Assembly: GCA_017459635.1 (NCBI GenBank)
Contig: JAFUCO010000054.1
Location: forward strand, 1 to 37,675
Origin: Blautia sp.
GTDB lineage: Bacteria > Bacillota > Clostridia > Lachnospirales > Lachnospiraceae
Length of the DNA stretch: 37,675 nucleotides
Reading direction: 5' to 3'
The notes under the pieces were generated by a model that saw nothing but the letters and a program-made list of their open reading frames with translations, was not told where the DNA came from and made no database searches. Within the stretch, counting starts at the first letter, position 1; each line of letters starts with the position of its first letter. The position numbers were made by a program, and so were the translations under genes. Below, piece by piece: positions 1-8,120 of the stretch.

Positions 1-12
1 CTCAGATGAGTG

Positions 13-40
13 CACAGGCAGCCGTCCCCTGTATAATTTA
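13..40. repeat. degenerate copy of the GGGACGGTTC palindrome family
   Basis: The plus-strand text reads CACAG, a short variable stretch, CCGTCCCCTGT and an AT-rich end. It closely matches the right half of the element at 9177-9231, and more loosely those at 34591-34652 and 37406-37449. Its left partner arm would lie upstream of the window. The first 56 bases hold nothing else I recognise. Confidence 0.5.
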
Positions 41-56
41 GAACCATCCCTGCTGG

Positions 57-273
57 CATGTATGTCATTGAGAACTATTCGCGCTGTCATATGTGTCATT
101 GAAAGCTGTCCGCGCTGTCATATGTGTCATTGAAAGCTGTTCACGCTGTCATGTGTTTCATTGAAAACTGTTCATGCTTTCATGTGTGTCATTGAAAACT
201 GTTCACGCTGTCATGTGTTTCATTGAGAACTGTTCACGCTGTCATGTGTTTCATTGAGAACTGTTCACACTGT
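57..273. repeat. seven tandem copies of a 31-bp repeat
   Basis: Seven consecutive 31-bp units start at 57, 88, 119, 150, 181, 212 and 243. Each has the form CATGTG(T/G)(T)TCATTGA(A/G)AACTGTTCACGCTGT with a few substitutions. The last unit runs into the stop codon of the transporter at 273-275, so the array forms the 3' flank of that gene. There are no spacers, so it is a minisatellite and not a CRISPR array. 31 is not a multiple of 3 and no reading frame runs through it. Confidence 0.93.
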
Positions 274-1490
274 CATGAATTTGGTCTGCGTATGCCGAGG
301 AACACTATAAATCCTGCGGCAACCACTCCTATCATCATAAATATCGTGCTCATGTAGGAGCCGCTGGCGTCATACAGTTTTCCCGCTATCGTTGACGCAA
401 ATGATGCGATCAGCAGATTCGTGTTGATCAGTGAGAAGTTCAGCGAGTAGTTGGTACGGCCGAAGAAATCGCTGATCAGCGCTGAGTTTGTGGGAGTTAC
501 ACCGCCGTAGGCGAAGCCTCCTACTATAAAACCTGCAGTTATGAGAGTAAAAGAGTTTGCCTTAAGAGCAGCTATAAGTATGGCTCCTGCTGCAATGAAT
601 GCGATCATGTCAACGATCATTGTCACACGGTAACCGCATTTGTCATACATTGATCCGAAAATAACACGTCCGATGCCGTTCAGGATAGAGATAAGTCCTA
701 CTACAGTTGCTATCGTTCCGGCACCGACTCCTTCTCCTGCCTGTGTCGCAATGCCGCTCGCCTGTGAAACCAGCGCAAGCCCTGCCGCGCTGACAAGGAT
801 CGCCCAAATATAATAAAGCCAGAATGAAGGGATTCTTATCATGGTTGCAGTATCAACGTCGCTTGCAGGCTGGCGAGCCTTCTTCTTCCCTGAAGATGCC
901 GGAGGGACAAAATCCTTTCCGGGACGCACAAAGAAAAAGCTGCAGATAACGAAAACTACACAGATCACTATTCCGAGTATGCGGAAGATGCCCTTCCAGG
1001 TTTCGTCACCGTTTGGCGGAGCTGCTGCCGCAAATATTTTGCCGATGATAAACGCCGAAAGCCCGAAGCCCATCAAAAGTATACCTGAAATAAGACCCTG
1101 TTTATCCGGAAACCAGGCTGAGATCGTGCTCATTACGGCATTATATGCAAAGCCGGCCCCCATACCGCACAGCACTCCAAAGCCCAGGTAAAGCTGGGTG
1201 GGGCTGCTGCCGGTTCCTGCAGCGATCATGAAACCTGCAAGAAAAAGAGCTGCAGAAATAAGAACATAGATGTTCGGTTTAACTGTCTTTGAAAGGACTC
1301 CTGCTATAAGGCATCCGATACAGAAAAATGCCATAACAAGCGTGAATGAGAGTGACAGCTGCGCTGCCGTCCAGTCAGGGCGGGATGCACCTATCGTTCT
1401 TGCCATTACAGACCAGGCATAAACAAGCCCGGCGAGCAGGAGCACTATAGTGCCGACGATTGCATAGATCCATCGGTTAAGATTTTTCAT
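273..1490 (-). CDS. MFS transporter, OFA (oxalate/formate antiporter) family
   Basis: This is a 405-residue membrane transporter of the major facilitator superfamily. About twelve hydrophobic segments can be followed from residue 7 onward. The stretch GFGVLCGMGAGFAYNAV followed by WFPDKQGLISGI is typical of the OFA family, whose members exchange small carboxylates; the substrate here cannot be read from sequence. I start at MKNLNRWIYAIV because GGAGGAAAAC lies directly before this ATG. A longer frame reaches 1616 but its 42 extra residues are polar and have no ribosome binding site. The gene diverges from galT, and its 3' end merges with a 31-bp tandem array. A role in sugar or acid exchange beside galT is only a guess. 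Confidence 0.88.
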   Translation of the reverse strand: MKNLNRWIYAIVGTIVLLLAGLVYAWSVMARTIGASRPDWTAAQLSLSFTLVMAFFCIGCLIAGVLSKTVKPNIYVLISAALFLAGFMIAAGTGSSPTQLYLGFGVLCGMGAGFAYNAVMSTISAWFPDKQGLISGILLMGFGLSAFIIGKIFAAAAPPNGDETWKGIFRILGIVICVVFVICSFFFVRPGKDFVPPASSGKKKARQPASDVDTATMIRIPSFWLYYIWAILVSAAGLALVSQASGIATQAGEGVGAGTIATVVGLISILNGIGRVIFGSMYDKCGYRVTMIVDMIAFIAAGAILIAALKANSFTLITAGFIVGGFAYGGVTPTNSALISDFFGRTNYSLNFSLINTNLLIASFASTIAGKLYDASGSYMSTIFMMIGVVAAGFIVFLGIRRPNS

Positions 1491-1631
1491 GTTTTCCTCC
1501 TTTTCAAGTGCGTGAGGTTGCCAGATTGACTTGCGTTTCAACTCATAACAACATTCTAAACGATAATCAGAAAAAGGAATATCCGGAATTTTCCCTGCGA
1601 AGGTGTTTTTTTTCACTTGTTGACTATCTTT

Positions 1632-1659
1632 TTTACATAACGATGTGTTAAACTATACA
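1632..1659 (+). promoter_or_regulatory. probable sigma-A promoter of galT
   Basis: A -35 box TTTACA (1632-1637) and a -10 box TATACA (1654-1659) are separated by 16 bp. Transcription would start near 1666, which excludes the ATG at 1659 as start codon and supports the ATG at 1710. Confidence 0.55.
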
Positions 1660-1709
1660 TGATTGATGTTTTTTTATCCAGTTCTGTCTTGGCTGAGGAG
1701 GATTCTCTT

Positions 1710-3221
1710 ATGACTGTACGTGAAGCTATTGAAAAACTTATGGTTTATGGTATCAGAAATGAACTGATCGAGGCGGCAGATTCCATTTACGCTGCCAATC
1801 ATGTTTATGATGTTATGGGGCTTGAGCCGGAATATGATTTTAACCCGGCTGCCGGTAATCTTGACATGAATGACGTCACCCCTCTTGAGGAAATCTTATC
1901 CTGCCTCCTTGATGACGCCTGTGATCGCGGAAGGATCGACAGCGGTGTTGCAAGCCGTGACCTTTTTGACACAAGGATCATGGGATGTCTCACTCCAAGG
2001 CCATCCGATGTCATTAAAAAATTTCACGAAAAATATCAGGAATCTCCCGAAGCCGCTACCGATTATTTTTATAAGCTCAGCAAGGATTCCGATTATATAA
2101 GAACATACCGGATCAAAAAGGACCGCAAGTGGCCGGCCGCAACACGGTACGGAAGCCTTGACATCACCATCAATCTTTCCAAGCCTGAGAAGGATCCCAA
2201 AGCGATCGCAGCTGCCCTTTCAAGAAAGCAGGAGCAGTATCCGATGTGTCTTCTGTGCCCCACCAACACAGGATATGCCGGCAGGCTGGATCATCCCGCA
2301 AGACAGACCATACGCCTTATCCCGCTGAAGCTTGACGGGGCAGACTGGTTCATGCAGTATTCCCCGTATGTCTATTACAACGAACACTGCATAGTCCTTT
2401 CCGGAGAGCATGTTCCCATGAAGATCGAAAAGGCAACCTTCCGGCGCCTGATGGATTTTTTAAAACTGTTCCCGCATTATACAATAGGCTCAAATGCGGA
2501 TCTGCCTATAGTCGGTGGATCTATCCTTACACACGAGCATTTCCAGGGCGGACGGTATGAGTTTGCCATGGAACGAGCCGGGATCCGTGAAAAAGTAAGT
2601 TTTAAGGAATTTGAAGATATCGAAGCGGGTATCGTAGAATGGCCAATGTCGGTGATCCGGCTTGATTCAGCTGATCCTGACAGGATAGTTGAACTGGCAG
2701 ATAAGATCCTGAGTGCATGGAGAAGCTATTCAGATACTGACAATGACATTTATGCAGAAACAGATGGTACTCCTCACAATACGATCACTCCTATAGCAAG
2801 AATGCGCGGGGGGCTTTTCGAGCTTGATCTGGTCCTTAGAAACAACCGTACAACAGATGAGTTCCCGCTCGGCATTTTCCATCCCCACCAGGAGCTTCAC
2901 CATATAAAGAAAGAAAATATCGGCCTTATAGAAGTCATGGGGCTTGCAGTACTGCCGGCAAGGCTGCTCGGCGAGATGGAAGAACTCAAAAAAGCAATCC
3001 TCTCAGGAGATGACATTCATAACATTCCTTCCATAGAAGCACATGCAGACTGGGCAGATGAGATATGCCGGAAGCGGAATGATATCACTCCCGATAATAT
3101 CGATCATATCATCGAAGAAGAGATAGGGCTCGTCTTTGCGAATGTACTGGAGCACTGCGGTGTATTCAAAGACAACGAGCAGGGACGCGAAGGATTCAGG
3201 ATGTTTATACAGAGCGTATAA
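1710..3221 (+). CDS. galT: UDP-glucose--hexose-1-phosphate uridylyltransferase, class II GalT
   Basis: This Leloir-pathway enzyme swaps galactose-1-phosphate and glucose-1-phosphate on UDP, giving UDP-galactose. The product has 503 residues, the usual size of the class II family of Firmicutes. Visible motifs are HEHFQGGRYEF, which carries the presumed nucleotidyl-transfer histidine, and FHPHQELHHIKKENIG near the C-terminus. The start MTVREAIEKL follows GAGGAGGA at 1695-1702; an in-frame ATG at 1659 lies inside the proposed -10 box. No galK or galE is adjacent, so the gene stands alone on the plus strand. UDP-galactose could feed the nearby glycosyltransferase locus, but that is inference. Confidence 0.93.
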   Translation: MTVREAIEKLMVYGIRNELIEAADSIYAANHVYDVMGLEPEYDFNPAAGNLDMNDVTPLEEILSCLLDDACDRGRIDSGVASRDLFDTRIMGCLTPRPSDVIKKFHEKYQESPEAATDYFYKLSKDSDYIRTYRIKKDRKWPAATRYGSLDITINLSKPEKDPKAIAAALSRKQEQYPMCLLCPTNTGYAGRLDHPARQTIRLIPLKLDGADWFMQYSPYVYYNEHCIVLSGEHVPMKIEKATFRRLMDFLKLFPHYTIGSNADLPIVGGSILTHEHFQGGRYEFAMERAGIREKVSFKEFEDIEAGIVEWPMSVIRLDSADPDRIVELADKILSAWRSYSDTDNDIYAETDGTPHNTITPIARMRGGLFELDLVLRNNRTTDEFPLGIFHPHQELHHIKKENIGLIEVMGLAVLPARLLGEMEELKKAILSGDDIHNIPSIEAHADWADEICRKRNDITPDNIDHIIEEEIGLVFANVLEHCGVFKDNEQGREGFRMFIQSV

Positions 3222-3247
3222 GAAAAACATGTGAAACAGATAATATA

Positions 3248-3275
3248 GTGGCGGCTCATGTTCGTGAGCCGCCAC
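3248..3275 (+). terminator. galT: perfect 11-bp hairpin after galT
   Basis: GTGGCGGCTCA and TGAGCCGCCAC form a perfect stem around TGTTCG, 26 bases after the galT stop. No U-run follows, so it is at best a weak intrinsic terminator, or an mRNA 3'-end stabiliser. The following 110 bases hold nothing I recognise up to the next hairpin. Confidence 0.5.
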
Positions 3276-3389
3276 GTGTTCGTAAACCGCCCCGTTACAT
3301 TCAGTCCAATAATATCAGCAGATCTATTATTTTCAGAAGATGAATGAAATAATGTTATTCATTGCTGTCAGGAACAGGCCGCGCTCAAA

Positions 3390-3426
3390 GGGGCTGTGAA
3401 AAAAGTAAACCTTTTTTCACAGCCCC
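3390..3426 (-). terminator. 16-bp inverted repeat, probable terminator of the DHHW gene
   Basis: GGGGCTGTGAAAAAAG and CTTTTTTCACAGCCCC pair perfectly around a 5-nt loop. The hairpin lies 11 bases after the stop of the minus-strand DHHW gene, and its A/T tracts are on the loop side of the stem. It may act in both directions, separating galT from the minus-strand module. Confidence 0.65.
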
Positions 3427-3437
3427 CGATTTTGTCT

Positions 3438-5072
3438 TTATACGTAGAAAAGCTCTGCGTCCTCATTTCGTATGTTGGCAGGTGTATTCTCTCCTACATA
3501 ATCGCTGTCTTCGTCATAATAACCGGATTCAGCATCTTCACTGTAGTAGTCTTCTTCGTAGTTGTCAGAGTAATCTTCCGAATCGTAACCTGTTTCGCTG
3601 TCATCGTAATTTTCTGAGACATAGCCGTTTTCGCTGTTGCTGCTTCCTTCATCACTGCTTTGGCTGCCGCTGCTTCCTTCGCTGCTTTGTCCGTCACTTG
3701 TCTCCTCGCTGCTTTGGCTGTCACCTGTTTCCTCGCTGTTTTGGCTGTCACCTGCTGCCTCGCTGCTGCTTTGGCTGTCGCCGCTTTCTGTTCCGGCTTC
3801 GCCTTCGGAGCCTGACGCTTCACCGTTGCCTGATCCTATGTCAAAGTTGTTCATTGTGTCAGGTGCTTCGGTCTCTTCTGCTGTTGCCGCATTCAGCACG
3901 TCAGCAAGAGCTGTGTCGGTCAGGAGCGTGTCGGCGCTGTACAGGAACATGACATCTGTGATGCCGTATGTGTTCATTGCAAGGGATACATCGTCGTAGT
4001 AGTATCTTGGGTCTACCATTATGATGTTCTGGTAGTATGGTGTCAGGAACTGGATGAAGCTGTTTGCGTAGGAATCCTTAAAGATAAGGAGACTGCGGCC
4101 GTTGTCGGCGGTCGTCCTTATCTCTACCAGAGGATGGTTGCCGCCGAAAAATACAGTATACTGATCCTTTTCTTCCAGCTGTTCTGACACGAACAGGGAG
4201 GCGCTTCTCTTTTGCAGGTCAGGATAATTTACTTCATAAAGTACGTCTGTTCCCTGCGGTTCGTATACGGTGATCGTATCATAATTACGATGGTCACCGC
4301 TTCGTGAGGAAAGAGTACCCTGGAAACTTTCAGAGACCACGTGTGGAGTGTATACTATCCCTTCATGGGCAAGCCTCAGTGGATCAGTGCAGGCTTCAAA
4401 CACGGCGTAGGCACCGAGTGAAGTCCAGTGATGATCTGTTTTATAGTAAATCTCCTCAGTCCTGTGAGAATTCAGGGCATTGGCAGCATCGATCCTTCGT
4501 ATACGGCTGTTCAGAGCTCCGGTAAAGCTGGTTATATCTGCCGTCTGGTTTCTTGCCGGAGCGTTTGGCGGAAGGTGATCCTTCCAGATGGTTGCGGAAT
4601 CCGGAACTATCAGTACTGAGATATCTTTGTCGGCATATTTCGCCGCAAAACGGTTGATCGCATCCGTCGTTTTATTTATCGCCTCCATATCCGGAACTGC
4701 CGGTTCCTGGAGGAGTGTTCCGTCTTTTCCAACATAAACTCCGCTGAATTCGCGCTGGTTAAGCATATAATCCACACGGAATTTGAGTGATACAAAAAAA
4801 TCGCGGAGCGGGAACTGATCGGAATAATAAGTGGTGTAATCCGAGAAGAACGAACCGTCCTTTAAGGCCTCCTGCGTCAGCTTTGGCTTTTGGGCAAGGG
4901 AGCGATTTTCGTTTGGCGAAAAGCTTTTGTCTTTCGTGATCAGATTTGCCAGGAATACAGCAGCTGCCAGAATAAGAAACATAACAAGCAGGGACCCGTG
5001 ATGGTCCCTCCTGTTCCGTATGATCCTTTTCGCTCTTCTTTCTGCTGCTCGACTCACCGCTTTGCACCTCAT
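3438..5072 (-). CDS. DHHW-family (AlgJ/AlgX-like) membrane-anchored O-acylation protein with acidic tail
   Basis: About 544 residues. A basic N-terminus precedes one membrane helix (about 27-45), placing the rest outside the cell. The SGNH-like domain carries the family motif YYKTDHHWTSLGAY (DHHW at about 213-216) and KDSYANSF, whose serine (about 334) is the likely nucleophile. In AlgJ/AlgX and relatives this fold moves acetyl groups onto an exported polysaccharide, working with an MBOAT partner, and an MBOAT gene lies just upstream in transcription order. From about residue 394 the protein is a low-complexity acidic Ser/Glu/Gly/Asp tail with 9-residue repeats. The start is uncertain: ATG at 5072 has AGGAG but only 3 nt away; ATG at 5084 or 5090, or TTG at 5102, are alternatives. 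Confidence 0.82.
   Translation of the reverse strand: MRCKAVSRAAERRAKRIIRNRRDHHGSLLVMFLILAAAVFLANLITKDKSFSPNENRSLAQKPKLTQEALKDGSFFSDYTTYYSDQFPLRDFFVSLKFRVDYMLNQREFSGVYVGKDGTLLQEPAVPDMEAINKTTDAINRFAAKYADKDISVLIVPDSATIWKDHLPPNAPARNQTADITSFTGALNSRIRRIDAANALNSHRTEEIYYKTDHHWTSLGAYAVFEACTDPLRLAHEGIVYTPHVVSESFQGTLSSRSGDHRNYDTITVYEPQGTDVLYEVNYPDLQKRSASLFVSEQLEEKDQYTVFFGGNHPLVEIRTTADNGRSLLIFKDSYANSFIQFLTPYYQNIIMVDPRYYYDDVSLAMNTYGITDVMFLYSADTLLTDTALADVLNAATAEETEAPDTMNNFDIGSGNGEASGSEGEAGTESGDSQSSSEAAGDSQNSEETGDSQSSEETSDGQSSEGSSGSQSSDEGSSNSENGYVSENYDDSETGYDSEDYSDNYEEDYYSEDAESGYYDEDSDYVGENTPANIRNEDAELFYV
3650..3790 (-). repeat. imperfect 27-bp repeats encoding an acidic 9-residue motif
   Basis: Within the 3' part of the DHHW gene, at least four units encode variants of (G/S)D(S/G)QSSEE(T/S). 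The DNA units resemble TTTGGCTGTCACCTG on the plus strand. Copy number is probably variable. They form a flexible, negatively charged tail on the outside of the cell. Confidence 0.7.
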
Positions 5073-5249
5073 ATGCTCCTGCATCTGCATGTTATAATTC
5101 AAACATACCGGAATTGTGCCGGACTATGCGCCGGCTGTCCCGGCATTTTTTTCGCATCTCTGTCAACTGTAAAAAGCAGGCGCTTTGTGCCCGTTAATAT
5201 CTGAAAAACTTTGTATGATACGTCTGACCGGATAGACATAATATTTTCG

Positions 5250-5382
5250 CGTAACTGTTCAGAACAGCCTGAAGCACTTGCTGCTGATGGCGTACGAAAA
5301 TGATTCAACAGGCAAAAATCCCATCGCCGAAGTCGATTCGCATGGATTTTTGCCCGTATCTGTTCATGTTCTGAACAGATAC
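5250..5382. repeat. 133-bp multi-palindrome element, copy A
   Basis: The element begins CGTAACTGTTCAGAACAGCC and ends GTTCTGAACAGATAC. It contains three inverted repeats: CTGTTCAGAACAG, GGCAAAAATCC paired with GGATTTTTGCC, and GTATCTGTTCA paired with TGAACAGATAC. It matches 26745-26876 in inverted orientation with roughly 90% identity by eye. A short derivative lies at 12593-12639. It fills the gap between the MBOAT and DHHW genes. The other bases of that gap (5103-5249) hold only GC-rich dyads such as GCCGG paired with CCGGC. Confidence 0.88.
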
Positions 5383-5399
5383 ATTTTCACTTCAATCGT

Positions 5400-6752
5400 T
5401 CAGAACTTTGCATAAAGGAATGATGTGTAGGTTGAACCAACTATCCCTGCCGTACAGACCAGAAACAGGGCTGTAAACACAAGGAGTGAAACTGTTTTGT
5501 ATAGTCCGCCTTCCTTGAAGGCCAGGCTTTCGTGAAGCCTGAATACCCATGGTCCGCAGAGGATCACCGCTATGATCAGAAGCGGCAGTTTTTCTACCAG
5601 CAGGAAGGTCGTTGTCCTGTTCCAGAACCCCAGGCTTCCTGCGCCAAACATCAGTCCGTAATACCTGAGGGCCTCTCCCATTGATGGTGAAAAGAACATG
5701 ACCCATCCGAAAAAGACTATAATATCTGTTACCAGAATACGTATAACATCAGGGATCTTCTCGAGTGTATCCTTCAGCAGAAATCTTTCAAGCATGGCGA
5801 AAGCGCCGTGGTACAGTCCCCATATAAGAAAGTTCAGCGTCGAACCATGCCATATTCCGGTCAGGATCCAGACCGCCAGCAGATTCCGCACCTGGCACAG
5901 AGTGCTGCAGCGGTTTCCTCCAAGCGGAATATACACATAATTTCTGAACCATGCTCCCAGTGAGATATGCCATCTTCGCCAGAAATCGTTGATACTGTTT
6001 GAAAGATAGGGATAATCAAAATTCTTTTCAAACCGAAAGCCAAACATACGCGACAGACCGATCGCCATGTCTGAGTATCCGCTGAAGTCAAAGTAAAGCT
6101 GCAGGAAATAGAAAAAAGCGCCAAGCCAGGCGGTTGCCTGCGCCATACCGGCTAATTGTGTGACCTGAGAAAAGGCCGCGCCAAGCGCGTCTGCAATAAG
6201 AATCTTCTTAAAAAGCCCCATCAGAAACAGGTACAGACCATCCTGGACTGCAATGAGTCCCGGCTTTATATTAAGAAGCTGCTCCTCGAAATCCTGATAA
6301 CGGACTATCGGCCCTGAACCGACCTTCGGAAAGAATGAGACAAACAAAGTAAAATTTATCAGATTGTCTGCTCTTCCGGCTTTTTCCATATACAGGTCAG
6401 CCAGGTATGATATTATCGAAAAGGTGTAGAAGGAAATGCCCAGCGGCAGGCCGAGTGATGTATATTTGAAGATTGCCAGCACAATGACATCTACTGCCAC
6501 GGCGCCGAAGAAAGCGATGCGTGCCGCAAGTACGCTGCCGTTCTGTTTCCACCTTATCATCTCTGAGGCCGAAAAGTAGTTAAAAAGGATGGAAAGGATC
6601 AGTACAAGAAGGTGCTGCGGATTTCCCCAGGCATAAAAAAGAAAGCTGAGCAGTATCATGACAGCTTTTTTTGCCGGCCCCGGAACCAGATTGTACAGGA
6701 GCAGAGAAGCCGGTAAAAACAGAAATAAGAAGATCAGGCTTCCAAATGACAC
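5400..6752 (-). CDS. MBOAT-family O-acyltransferase (AlgI/DltB/PatA-like)
   Basis: A polytopic membrane protein of 450 residues that would pass acyl groups from a cytoplasmic donor across the membrane to an extracellular acceptor. Family marks are WRRWHISLGAWFRNYVYIPL, then IWHGSTLNFLIWG, in which the invariant catalytic histidine sits at about residue 302. The GTG start giving MSFGSLIFLFLFLP fits the family N-terminus and follows GGGGGA by 7 nt; a TTG at 6767 would add five residues. It lies between the DUF4358 and DHHW genes, as in other AlgI-AlgJ pairs. The substrate is probably the polymer made by the glycosyltransferase locus at 9224-23453 (inference). Confidence 0.92.
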   Translation of the reverse strand: MSFGSLIFLFLFLPASLLLYNLVPGPAKKAVMILLSFLFYAWGNPQHLLVLILSILFNYFSASEMIRWKQNGSVLAARIAFFGAVAVDVIVLAIFKYTSLGLPLGISFYTFSIISYLADLYMEKAGRADNLINFTLFVSFFPKVGSGPIVRYQDFEEQLLNIKPGLIAVQDGLYLFLMGLFKKILIADALGAAFSQVTQLAGMAQATAWLGAFFYFLQLYFDFSGYSDMAIGLSRMFGFRFEKNFDYPYLSNSINDFWRRWHISLGAWFRNYVYIPLGGNRCSTLCQVRNLLAVWILTGIWHGSTLNFLIWGLYHGAFAMLERFLLKDTLEKIPDVIRILVTDIIVFFGWVMFFSPSMGEALRYYGLMFGAGSLGFWNRTTTFLLVEKLPLLIIAVILCGPWVFRLHESLAFKEGGLYKTVSLLVFTALFLVCTAGIVGSTYTSFLYAKF

Positions 6753-6849
6753 TTTTCCATCCCCCAAATTCGGTTATTCTTGCAATTAAGCTCTGTCAGG
6801 AAAGCAATGAAAAATGCCGTGCATTCTTATTGCAGGTGAAGAGCGATCA

Positions 6850-7992
6850 TCAATAGGTTTTGTCAAATGCGGTCTTCATAGGCGCTGTATCATCTGCGGA
6901 TACGAAGATTGCATAGTTTCCTCTCACTTCGGATACACTGCGGTTCAGCATAGCGGACTGCTCGATGCCGTAGCCTTCGAAGCTCTTTTTCTGTGTAGAC
7001 AGGCGGTTGTCGATAGCCTCCCGGACTTCATCCTGCTGGGATATGTCTCTAAGCCTTACAAGGAACAACTCCTCTGCCCCCATGTTGGTGAGCGGGTAGT
7101 AGAGGCTGATTCCGTCGAAAAGCGCCGGGTCAAGGCCGTAAAGTCTTTTGATCATCTGGTTGTCAGCCTGCTGCATCGTATTTATGTCAGCAGCTCCGGT
7201 GACAGCGCTCTGCATATCCGCAAAGGTTACCGTGCTCAGGCGGCTGCCTGACATCCGGGTGAACAGAAAGAATACTATTGCTGCCAGTGCTGCTGTTTTA
7301 AGAACAGTGAATATAATTGCGCTGCCTGAGGCAGGCTTCGGGCCTTTATAGATTTCTTCAGGTTCATCGGCAGTTTCACGCGCCGTGCGTCTTCCGGAAG
7401 GCCTGTCTGTATCCCTGCTGCGGATCCTATGTCTTCTCTCTTCCCCGGACTCATCATATGAATCACTGCGGGTCCTGCGGCGTCTTGCAGGTACGTCGTC
7501 ACTGTCTCGCCCGAGGCCGGACTGCTTTCTTACGGATTCCCCCTCTTCCTGACTCCCGGCGCGTTGTCTCCTTCTTACAGATCCCTGTTCCTCCCGGCCC
7601 TCAGCACGGTTTCTCCTCCGTGCAGCTCCCCGTTCTTCCTGACTCCTTGCGCGAGATCCTCTTGCTGATTCCCGCTCTTTCTGACTCGATGTGCGTTCTC
7701 TCCGGTTGTCACTCATGCTGCTCTCTTCTGATAACCTGGCACGGGTTCTCCGTACTCTGTCATCATAAGACCCTGCCCGGTTGTATTCTCCGTAAGACCC
7801 TGCCCGGCTGTATTTCCCATAAGACCCGGCCTGGCTGTTTTCTCCATAGGATCCCTCATCCGCACGCGAACGAGACTGCCTGGCAGTACCGCTATATGTA
7901 CTGGCGGAAGCATTTTTTCCTCTTGAACCGGCTTTTCCTGATGCCGTTCCTGCGGGCCTTCTGACCTGCCTGCTTCTTACTCTTTCGCTCAT
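6850..7992 (-). CDS. DUF4358-like membrane protein with a long Arg/Ser/Glu-rich cytoplasmic region
   Basis: A 380-residue protein in three parts. Residues 1-220 are low complexity and rich in Arg, Ser and Glu, with short repeats of the GSYGEYNRA and EERGSVRRR types. A membrane helix follows at about 224-246. The C-terminal 125 residues (RLYGLDPALFDGISLYYPLTNMGAEELFLVRL and onward, split here as RLYGLDPALFDG then LYYPLTNM) resemble DUF4358, a small extracellular domain often found beside MBOAT and SGNH genes in Lachnospiraceae. The positive-inside rule puts the basic part in the cytoplasm. It may organise the acylation complex, but its function is unknown. A modest ribosome binding site (AAAGG) precedes the ATG. 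Confidence 0.75.
   Translation of the reverse strand: MSERVRSRQVRRPAGTASGKAGSRGKNASASTYSGTARQSRSRADEGSYGENSQAGSYGKYSRAGSYGEYNRAGSYDDRVRRTRARLSEESSMSDNRRERTSSQKERESARGSRARSQEERGAARRRNRAEGREEQGSVRRRQRAGSQEEGESVRKQSGLGRDSDDVPARRRRTRSDSYDESGEERRHRIRSRDTDRPSGRRTARETADEPEEIYKGPKPASGSAIIFTVLKTAALAAIVFFLFTRMSGSRLSTVTFADMQSAVTGAADINTMQQADNQMIKRLYGLDPALFDGISLYYPLTNMGAEELFLVRLRDISQQDEVREAIDNRLSTQKKSFEGYGIEQSAMLNRSVSEVRGNYAIFVSADDTAPMKTAFDKTY
7767..7847 (-). repeat. three 27-bp in-frame repeats in the DUF4358 gene
   Basis: Units at 7767-7793, 7794-7820 and 7821-7847 encode three copies of a nonapeptide like GEYNRAGSY. The period keeps the reading frame, so the copy number could vary without breaking the gene. 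Confidence 0.85.
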
Positions 7993-8020
7993 ATCCGTGC
8001 CTTTATCCCTTCGTGATCAA

Positions 8021-8079
8021 CTTCCTCTGCCTGGAATTACCATCAGTTACTTCCTCTGTCCGGAATCACCTTCAGTTTA
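8021..8079. repeat. two tandem 29/30-bp repeats between SGNH and DUF4358 genes
   Basis: CTTCCTCTG(C/T)C(T/C)GGAAT is followed by (T/C)ACC(A/T)TCAGTTA in each of two adjacent units at 8021-8049 and 8050-8079. They occupy most of the 128-bp gap. No promoter is obvious there, so the two genes are probably cotranscribed. Confidence 0.6.
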
Positions 8080-8120
8080 TACTTGCAGCGAAAATAGAAC
8101 ACGTATGCTTTCAAGTTATA

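Noticed and set aside
57-273. CRISPR array
   Set aside because: Units are directly adjacent with no spacers, and no cas genes are present.
1659-1709. Upstream ATG for galT
   Set aside because: It falls inside the likely -10 box and lacks a ribosome binding site, while the ATG at 1710 has GAGGAGGA.
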